Source: an uncultured Endomicrobiia bacterium (lineage in GTDB: Bacteria; Elusimicrobiota; Endomicrobiia; Endomicrobiales; Endomicrobiaceae). Taken from it: a stretch of DNA of 25,873 nt. The stretch covers positions 1-25,873 of the forward strand of contig CALHWY010000003.1 of NCBI GenBank assembly GCA_938040055.1. The letters are read 5' to 3'. Made by a program: the position numbers and the translations under genes. Numbering within the stretch: position 1 is the first letter of the stretch; every line of letters begins with the position of its first letter. This document shows positions 14,259 through 22,500 of this stretch, piece after piece. Under the pieces are notes generated by a model. It was not told where the DNA came from. It was given only the letters and a program-made list of their open reading frames with translations, and ran no database searches.

Positions 14259-15488
14259 ATGTCAAACAGCATACAGGTTTTAGCGGATAAATGCGTCGGC
14301 TGCAAGATATGCGCGGATGCGTGTCCTTTCGGCGCGATAGCGATGACCGACAGGCCGCAACATCCTAAAAAACAGCGGCTGGCGGTTATAGATTTAAACA
14401 AATGCACTTATTGCGGCTCATGCGTTGAGTCCTGCAAGTTTAAAGCCATAGAGTTGAAAAAAGAAGCTCCCCGGGCGGGCGTCAATAAAGACGATTACAG
14501 AGGAGTGTGGGTTTATGCCGAGCAGAGACACGGCGAAATCGCAAGCGTCGTTTACGAGCTTTTAAACGAAGGAAGAAGGCTTGCCGGCAAACTCGGCGTT
14601 CCTTTAAGCGCCGTGCTGATAGGATCGGGCGTTAAGGGGAAAACCCCGGAACTTATAAGCAGGGGCGCGGACAAAGTCTATGTTTTTGACGATCCCGTTT
14701 TTAACGAATTTCAGGACGATCCTTACAGCGCCATACTGACGCAGCTTATTCGGGAACAAAAGCCGGAAATAATACTTATGGGCGCCACCAATATAGGGCG
14801 TTCTTTTGCTTCAAGAGTAGCGGCGAGAATCCAGACCGGCTTGACGGCGGACTGCACTTCTCTGGAAGTGGATACGGAAAACAGAAATCTTCTTCAAACG
14901 AGGCCGGCTTTCGGCGGAAATATTATGGCTACAATTCTTACGCCCGGACACCGTCCTCAAATGGCTACCGTAAGGCATAAAGTTTTTAAAGAAGCAAAAA
15001 GCGACGCCGCTAGAACCGGCGAAGTTGTCGAGCCTAAATTCGACGCGCATACGCTTATAAACAGAACAAAATTTCTTGAATACGTTAAAGACGACACCGC
15101 TTGCATAAATATCTCGGACGCGGACATAATCGTTTCCGGCGGAAGAGGGCTTGGCGGCCCCGACGGATTTAAACTGCTTCAGGAGCTTGCGGATCTTTTG
15201 GGCGGAGCCGTAGGCTCTTCAAGAGCGGCAGTCGATTCCGACTGGATAGCTTATTCGCATCAGGTCGGGCAGACGGGAAGAACGGTCGCCCCGAAAATTT
15301 ACATAGCATGCGGAATTTCCGGACAGATACAGCATATGGTCGGGATGGGCTCTTCGGATATTATAATAGCGATAAACAAAGACGCGGACTGCCCTATGAT
15401 GCAGACCGCCACTTATGCTCTGGAAGGCGATTTATATGAAATTATTCCCAATATCATAAGCGAAATCAAAAAATTGCGCAGCGCCTGA
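14259..15488 (+). CDS. etfA: Electron transfer flavoprotein alpha subunit fused to an N-terminal 2[4Fe-4S] ferredoxin domain
   Basis: Alpha subunit of Etf with an extra N-terminal ferredoxin domain. Cysteines C12-x2-C15-x2-C18-x3-C22 and C49-x2-C52-x2-C55-x3-C59 form two [4Fe-4S] binding sets. The Etf-alpha N-domain starts near VWVYAEQRHGEI (about 83) and the FAD domain follows at about 290, with SGGRGLGGPDGF, GSSRAAVDSDW, HQVGQTGRTV and the PKIYIACGISGQIQHMVGM...AINKD signature. Length 409 residues, against roughly 310-330 without the fusion. Such fusions occur in caffeyl-CoA reductase CarE and in Etf of bifurcating lactate dehydrogenase. A strong SD (GGGGGAG) precedes the ATG. The 77-bp gap after etfB holds only short hairpins. 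Confidence 0.94.
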   Translation: MSNSIQVLADKCVGCKICADACPFGAIAMTDRPQHPKKQRLAVIDLNKCTYCGSCVESCKFKAIELKKEAPRAGVNKDDYRGVWVYAEQRHGEIASVVYELLNEGRRLAGKLGVPLSAVLIGSGVKGKTPELISRGADKVYVFDDPVFNEFQDDPYSAILTQLIREQKPEIILMGATNIGRSFASRVAARIQTGLTADCTSLEVDTENRNLLQTRPAFGGNIMATILTPGHRPQMATVRHKVFKEAKSDAARTGEVVEPKFDAHTLINRTKFLEYVKDDTACINISDADIIVSGGRGLGGPDGFKLLQELADLLGGAVGSSRAAVDSDWIAYSHQVGQTGRTVAPKIYIACGISGQIQHMVGMGSSDIIIAINKDADCPMMQTATYALEGDLYEIIPNIISEIKKLRSA

Positions 15489-15525
15489 TTTATTTAAACG
15501 CAATATCAAATACGGTTGAACGAAA

Positions 15526-15559
15526 GAATGCCCCGCATTAAAACGGGGCGTTCTTTTTT
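15526..15559 (+). terminator. Intrinsic terminator after etfA
   Basis: GAATGCCCCG (15526-15535) pairs with CGGGGCGTTC (15544-15553) over ten pairs, one of them G-U, with an 8-nt loop CATTAAAA and six T (15554-15559). A strong rho-independent terminator closing the acyl-CoA dehydrogenase/Etf operon. Confidence 0.93.
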
Positions 15560-15757
15560 ATGTCATACTTTCTTATCTCTCTCCTGCAAGCGTGGAGGGG
15601 AGAAAAGACAAAAACTATTCTTAGCGGCATAAACTGCAAAAGCTTCGCTTTTTTTACGTTGCCTCAAGCGGCGAAACCTGCAAAATGGACTGTCTTTACG
15701 AAGAATACGCGCGGCAATAACCGTTTGCCGCATTTTAAATTCATCGCGCGAAGTTTA

Positions 15758-15820
15758 AATTTACCGCAAAATTATCAACCGGAACGGTAAATTGACACTA
15801 CACGGTATTTATTATAAAAT
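15758..15820 (+). promoter_or_regulatory. Promoter with operator-like dyad upstream of the OmpA-like lipoprotein
   Basis: The promoter is TTGACA (15792-15797), 17 nt, TAAAAT (15815-15820). A perfect 9-bp inverted repeat, AATTTACCG (15758-15766) and CGGTAAATT (15785-15793), has an 18-nt spacer, and its right arm overlaps the first two bases of the -35 box. That position suits a repressor or a -35-proximal activator. The start would be near 15827, leaving a leader of about 41 nt. Confidence 0.75.
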
Positions 15821-15867
15821 TTAAAATATTTCTATAGAGAAACATTTATAAATCAAAAGGAAGCAAA

Positions 15868-16506
15868 ATGAAAAAAACATTCGCATTTTTTCTGTCTTTT
15901 TTGTTTTTGGCCGGCTGTTTGTGCGGCAAAAATCACGAAGAACTATTTAGATCCGGAAACGAAAAATTGAAAGAGGAGACCGTAAAAGCCGATATCGCCG
16001 CAAAACCGGATGAAAAAGAGACGGAATATGCAAGCGGAAATGAAGAAAATAAAGCCGTTAAAGCTCGCGAGCGGGATCTCTCTTTTGCAGGAAACGTTTC
16101 TTCGCAGGATGCTCTATACGGAGAAAATATTTCAAAGACCGCATCGCCCATAGCTTCCGATGCTGAAATTGAGGAGGAAAATGCCGTGACGAATTTTGCG
16201 TTTGACAGTTCGGCATTGACGCAAAAAAGCAAAGATTCCATAGCCGCCTATGCGCAAAGCATAAAAGATGAAAATTATAATATTACTGTCTTTGGACATA
16301 CGGATTCCGTAGGTACGAACGCATACAATCAAAAGCTTTCCGAAAGAAGGGCGAAAGCCGTTAAGGACGAACTTGTTAATAACGGGATCGAAGTCGAAAA
16401 GATAAGAATAATAGGATATGGCGAAGACAGACCTGTAGCCGATAATGCTACGGCTGCCGGCAGAGCTAAAAACAGAAGAGCGGTAATATTTGCCGAATTA
16501 TATTAA
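15868..16506 (+). CDS. OmpA-domain (Pal-like) lipoprotein
   Basis: Probable outer-membrane lipoprotein that binds peptidoglycan. The signal sequence ends in lipobox LAGC with C17 as the lipidated residue. A polar, low-complexity Lys/Glu/Ala-rich linker (about 20-105) follows, then an OmpA C-like domain (about 107-212) with NFAFDSSAL, GHTDSVGTNAYNQKLSERRA and GYGEDRP. D146 and R161 occupy the positions that bind diaminopimelate in OmpA/Pal. Length 212 residues. SD AAGGAAG (15857-15863) supports the start. It is the first gene after the dyad promoter, and the giant autotransporter starts 25 bp downstream, so I infer a shared transcript. No tolB or other tol genes are nearby, so calling it Pal itself would go too far. 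Confidence 0.88.
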   Translation: MKKTFAFFLSFLFLAGCLCGKNHEELFRSGNEKLKEETVKADIAAKPDEKETEYASGNEENKAVKARERDLSFAGNVSSQDALYGENISKTASPIASDAEIEEENAVTNFAFDSSALTQKSKDSIAAYAQSIKDENYNITVFGHTDSVGTNAYNQKLSERRAKAVKDELVNNGIEVEKIRIIGYGEDRPVADNATAAGRAKNRRAVIFAELY

Positions 16507-16531
16507 ATCGGAATTTTATACGAGGAAAACA

Positions 16532-19500
16532 ATGAAAAAGTTTATGTTTGCGGTAGCCGTTTTTTGTTTGGCTGCAGGATTAAAAAGCGGTGCTTTTGCG
16601 GCAGATTGGCCGGTCAACAGTTCAAGCGGAATTAATAATGCGATAGGATCTTCGGTAAGCGGAGATACCATAACCGTCACGGCGGACATAACGATGTCGT
16701 CCGCGATGGCGGGGGTGAATTCAAAATCGTTAATTTTTCGAAATGACGGCGCTCCCCGTACAATATACGGAGATTTAAACAGCGGGCTGAACATCATCAG
16801 ATCTACCGTAACCATACGGGGCATTTCCTTTTCCGGATTTCAAAAAACGGCGGCCGATGACGCTGGCAGAGGCGGAGCTTTAAGAACTTATCTCAACGCT
16901 TTTTCGTCCGTTAACTTGTCCGATGTTTCTTTCCTTTCCAACAGAGCCTATTCCGGCGGAGCTTTTTATAATGCGGTGCGTTCTACAATAACCGTTTCGG
17001 GAAATTTTTCCGCAATAGGCAATATCGCCGATACAGGCGGCGGCGCCGTGCACAATGAAGGCATTCTGGATATGTCCGCCGCGGGCTCGGCCTTATTTGA
17101 AAATAATATCTCAAGCGGAGTCAGCGGAGGCTTCGGCGGCGGCGCGGTTTATAATACCGGCGCGATAATATTAGATTCCGCTACATTTAAAGACAATACC
17201 TCGCTAAAAAGCGGCGGAGCCGTATATAATGCAAACGGGACATTGAATTTTGACGGAGACGCTTATTTTTCAGGCAATACCGCAAATGTTAACGGCGGAG
17301 CCATGTTTTTTAGCGGCGGGGCGGCAAAAGCATCTTTTCTGAAAAATGCCGTATTTAAAAACAATAAAGCGTCGTCAGGCAGAGGCGGCGCGATTTATAT
17401 GTCGGGCGCTTCCGGCATTAATTTTGATTCCGGCGCTTTATTTGAAAATAATATTTCATCAAAAGGCGGCAGCGCCTTGTATTATTATGCCTCGGGCGCT
17501 TCGACTTTCAATTTTGCAGGCAATGAGACGATTTTTAAAGACAATATAGATTTGTTCGGAGGAAGCAGAGTCGACAGCGGCGGCGGAGCGATATTCGCAA
17601 GAACGTACGGCAGCAACGGCGCGTTTGTTTTTGATTTCTCAAGCGGGAAAACGGTTTTTGAAAATAACTCTTCCGGCTCCCGCGGCGGTGCTGTTTTGCT
17701 TATAAACGCCGACGGCGGACCGGCGACAGTCAATTCTCTCGGGAAAATGACTTTTAGCGGCGCGCAAACGTATTTTTTAAATAATAAAGCAAAAGAGTTC
17801 GGAGGCGGAATATACATATATATAGCAAACTGCACAAATGCAAGGCATGAAGTCGATTTTTCACAAACGGATCTGACCGTTAAGGGTAATTCTGCCAATA
17901 CAGGCAGCGGAGGCTTTTTTGCCATAGACGGGGGGTCTTCCGTATCTGGAAATTCGCTGCTAAAATTCGGAAATGCCGTATTTGGCGGTACAGGCGCCGG
18001 AGAAAGCAATACCGCGGTAAACGGAGGGGTATTTTATATTGCAGGAATGAATATTAAAGCTTTATTTGAAGGCAAGTCCGACTTTATTAATAACAGCGCA
18101 TCAAGGTTGGGAGGCGTTTTCTATCTTTCCATGGGCACTGTTTCGCTGGCAAATGCAAATTTTAGCGAAAACAAAGCGAATTCCAGCGGCGGAGCGTTAT
18201 ATAATACCGGCGGACAAGCCGTGTTTAATATTAATAAGGCTGTCTTTGAGTCAAACAAAGCAGGATTTGACGGCGGAGGGATTTATAATGCTAGCAGAGC
18301 CAATATAAATATAACCGGCGATACGTCATTTTTGTCGAATTCGGCCGTACGCAGCGGCGGAGGGATTTATAATGATAACAGAGCCAATATAAATATAACC
18401 GGCGATACGTCGTTTTTATCGAATTCAACTTTGGGAACCGGCGGAGCGATATACAATACCACAGACGCAAACATAACTTTTTCTCCGGGAAAATCGGCAT
18501 TGTTTGAAAACAATATTGCAAGCGGCACGGTCGGCGGCGGGGCTATATATAATTCCGGCACGGTGACAATAGATTCCGCTACATTTAAAAACAATATTGC
18601 CAGAAACGGCGGAGCCGTGTTTAATAACGGCGGCCGGAGCGTGCTTAATCTCAACAATGCCGTTTTTGAGTCAAATAAAGCCGTAGGAGCCGACGGCGGG
18701 GCGGTTTTCAACAATAATATGGCAAATGTCAATATAAACGGTAATCTTGCGTTTTTGTCTAATTCGGCTGCGAGCAACGGAGGGGCTGTAGCAAATTTTG
18801 CAAACTCCGTCGTCACTTTTACGCCGGGTTCCGCCGTTTTGTTTGAAAACAATATTGCGAGCGGCTCATACGGAGGCGGAGCGGTATATAATGCAGGAAA
18901 GGTGACAATAGATTCCGCTACATTTAGAAATAATACCGCCAGAAACGGCGGCGCCGTATATAACAGCGGCAGCCAGGCTGTTTTTAATATCGATAATGCC
19001 GTTTTTGAGTCGAATAAAGCGAGAACCGACGGCGGGGCGTTATATAATACCGGCGGCGTGAAAGTAAATATTACGGGAAATGCCGCGTTTTCTCAAAATC
19101 ATGCCGTTTCAAACGGCGGAGCGATATATAATGTGAATAATGCGGTTGTTGAAAGCAAATCCGGCAGTTCATTATTGTTTGAAAACAATATTGCCAGAAA
19201 CGGCGGAGCCGTTTATAATACGGCGGCTGTAATATTCGATACCGTGACTTTCAGCGGCAATAATTCGACGCAAACAGGCGGCGCTTTATTTAACGGTTCC
19301 CGGTCTTTGACGGAACTTAAACATTCGTTTTTTGAAGGAAATACCAGCAATGGCAATGCGGGGGCGGTTTATAATTCCGCAACGATGAAATTCAGTTCTG
19401 ATGCGGCGTTTAGCAACAATAAGTCCAACGGAAGCGGCGGCGCCGTGTACAATGACGGCAATGCGGCGGTTTTGACTTTAAACAAAGCTTTGTTCGAAAA

Positions 19501-22500
19501 TAACAGCAGTTCGCCGGATATCGCCTCCATGGGAGGCGGAGCCGTTTACAACAAAGGCGGAGCGAGATTGAATTTTACGGGCGATGCCGTGTTTTTATCA
19601 AATAGCGCGGTAGGCGTCGGCGGGGCGGTTTGCAATGCCGCCGGTTCGGTAATAGAGGCCGGAGCGGGAAGTTCTCTTATGTTTGAAAACAATTCCGTAA
19701 GCGCGTCATATGCGGCTGGCGGAGCTCTTGCAAATTTCGGCACGGCGTCTTTGGATTCGGCTTCTTTTAAAAATAATATTTCGGAAAGAGTCGGCGGCGC
19801 CGTGTATAATTCCGGAAACGCGGCGGTGTTAAATTTAAATACGGTTATTTTCAACGGCAATTCCAGCCGGTTTAATGATCCCGCTTCAGGCGGCGGAGCT
19901 ATTTACAATACGGGCGGGGCCAGAGTCAATTTTACGGGAAATGCGTCATTCGTGTCCAATAATACCGGGGGAGGGGCAGGCGGAGCGATTTTTAATTTGA
20001 CGGACGGCATAGTGGAAGGCGTTGCGGGCAGTTCCGTAGAATTTAATAACAATATTTCAAGCGGAACCGTCGGAGGCGGAGCCATATACAATTTGGCTGC
20101 GGTAATATTTGACGCCGTGACGTTCAGCAATAACAGAGGTCTAAACGGCAGCGCGGTATACAATAAAGGCAAAGCCGCGATATTGAAGCTGAAAAACGCT
20201 TCATTTATACGTAACGGATTGATAAGCGGCTTTATGTCGCAAAAAGGCGGAGCCGTTTATAACGCGGACGGGGCGGAATTTACAATTACCGGGAATGCGA
20301 AGTTTGAAGGCAATGTTTCTCAAAAAGGCGGAGCCGTTTACAATACTGCGAAAGGTTCAAAATTCAATATTACGGGCAATACCGAGTTTTTGTTGAATAC
20401 CGGCAGAGAGGATGGCGGGGCTGTTTATAATGCGGCAAATGCCGTGTTTGAGAATTTGCCGGGAATTCCCCTTTTGTTTAAAATGAACAGTACTCTGTTG
20501 AGAGGAGGCGCTATAGTCAATAATGGCGCGACGGTAAAACTTGACAAGGCTTCCTTTATTGAAAATACTTCAGATAAAGACGGAGGGGCCATATACAATA
20601 TCGCCGGAGGACAGGCTTTTTTTTCAAATTCCGTTTTTGACGGAAACTTGTCCTCGGACTCCGGAGGCGCGATATTCAATTCGGGCGCCGGTTCATTAGT
20701 AACTCTTAAAGACAGCACTTTTGAAGAAGGCAGTGCTACAAAAGGCGGGGCCATCGCCAATATGAGCGGAAGCGAGGTAAATTTAGCCGGAATCAATAAA
20801 TTCAAAAACAATCAGGGCGTTAACGCCGGAGCCGTATATAACGGCGCAGGATCCGTTATTTCCTCCGCCGGAGACGGAAGTTCCGTGACGTTTGAAAGCA
20901 ATTACGCATTTGCAGTTCCGGGAACCGAGGGAGGAGGGGCGATCGTCAATGAAGGAATGATAAATTTTGAAACGGCGGTTTTTGATTCCAATCTATCCGA
21001 TAAAGACGGCGGAGCCGTTTTTAATTCTGCCGGAGGAGTTTTCACTCTGAAAAATTCTTCGTTTAATATGAATTCCGCTTCCGCCAGCGGAGGAGCGGTG
21101 TTTAACAACGCGGCAATGAATTTGAATTCGGCTGATTTTAAGAAAAATAAATCCGTCAATTACGGCGGTGCGGTATATAACGGCGCCGGAAGCGTTATGG
21201 CATTTTCCGCAGGGAAAGCGGTCTTTTCGCAAAACAACAGCAGCAATGTGTCCGGTTCCGCGTCGGGCGGCGCGATAGCTTCGGAAAACGCCGCGCTTAC
21301 GTTTACCGACAGCGACACGCTTTTTTCGGCTAATAACGCGTCAGGATTCGCCGGAGCTTTATATTCCGCAGATTCAAATATAAGTTTTACGAGGGGAAAG
21401 ACCGAATTTAAAGAGAACCGTTCGGGCAATTCAGCCGGAGCTTTGTACGGCAAGGCTTCGGAAATATCATTTGCCGACGGAAGCGTACTCTTTGAAGCCA
21501 ACAGTTCGGCAAATAAGGGCGGAGCCGTCTTTTTGCAGCAAAGCACGGTGCCTTTCAGTAATGCGAGCTTTATAAATAATTCCGTTACCGCCGCGGACGG
21601 CAAAGGCGGAGCCGTTTATGCCGAAGACTCAAAACTGGATTTTGAGCGGACAGCTTTATTTAGCGGAAATATTTCGCAGGGCGGCGGTGCCGCCGTGTAT
21701 TTGAAAGATTCTTCGGCTTCATTTGATGCGGACATAAAGTTTCTTTCAAATAATTCCGCATCCGGCGAGGGCGGAGCCGTGTATGCCGACGGTTCAAAAC
21801 TGCGTTTTGGAAAAACTTCTTTGTTTAGCGGAAATATTTCGCAGGGCGGCGGTGCCGCCGTGCATCTGAAAGATTCTTCAGCGTCATTTGACGAGGCCGC
21901 GGAATTCGTTTCAAACGCTTCCGCATCCGGCGAAGGCGGAGCCGTTTTCATAGCGCGGGACGCCAATGCCGATATAAGCAAGGCGGTCTTTAGAGGCAAT
22001 AAGGCCGCGTCCGGCGGAGCCGTGGCCAACTACGGCGGGGTAACTTTCGGCGAAGTGTCTTTTGCGTCCAATGCCGCCGAAGACAATAATTCCGGCAAGG
22101 GCGGAGCCGTTTTTTCCGACCAGGCGGCGACAGCAGCGTTTAGCGGTCCGGCTTCTTTTACCGAAAACAGAGCCGTTTCCGACGGCGGTGCTTTATACAT
22201 AATGCAGCCTTCAGATGTGAACTTTGCGAAGTCGGCGTCGTTTACCGCGAACAAGGCTGAAAGCGGAAGCGGCGGCGCCGTATATTCGGCATTCGGCGGA
22301 CAGAAATATATTTTTGACGATTCGGCGGATTTTGCCGGAAATACCGCAGCGCAGGACGGCGGCGCTTTATATTTTGCAAACGGAGCGGGTGCGGAATTTA
22401 AAGGCGCGTCTGTTTTTGACGGCAATAAAGCGGCAAATAAAGGCGGAGCCTTATATGCCGACGGAGGCGCTTTTGTTTTCAGCGGAGATTCTTCTTTTAA

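Larger units (their letters stand above)
15489..15867. other. 379-bp intergenic region between etfA and the OmpA-like gene
   Basis: It holds the etfA terminator (15526-15559), a 6-bp hairpin AAAAGC-TTC-GCTTTT with a T-tract (15638-15655), a perfect 7-bp hairpin with a 7-nt loop (15711-15731, GCGGCAA/TTGCCGC) and the promoter with dyad at 15758-15820. A 76-codon frame at 15560-15790 begins at the terminator's T-run, lacks an SD and shows no domain, so I do not call it. Confidence 0.6.

Noticed and set aside
15560..15790. A 76-codon + strand frame after the etfA terminator
   Set aside because: It starts at the end of the terminator's T-run, has no SD and crosses several hairpins, and its translation shows no signal peptide, membrane span or domain.
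16490..16531. Longer start for the autotransporter inside the OmpA-like gene
   Set aside because: It would place 14 polar residues before a clear signal peptide, while the ATG at 16532 has a good SD.
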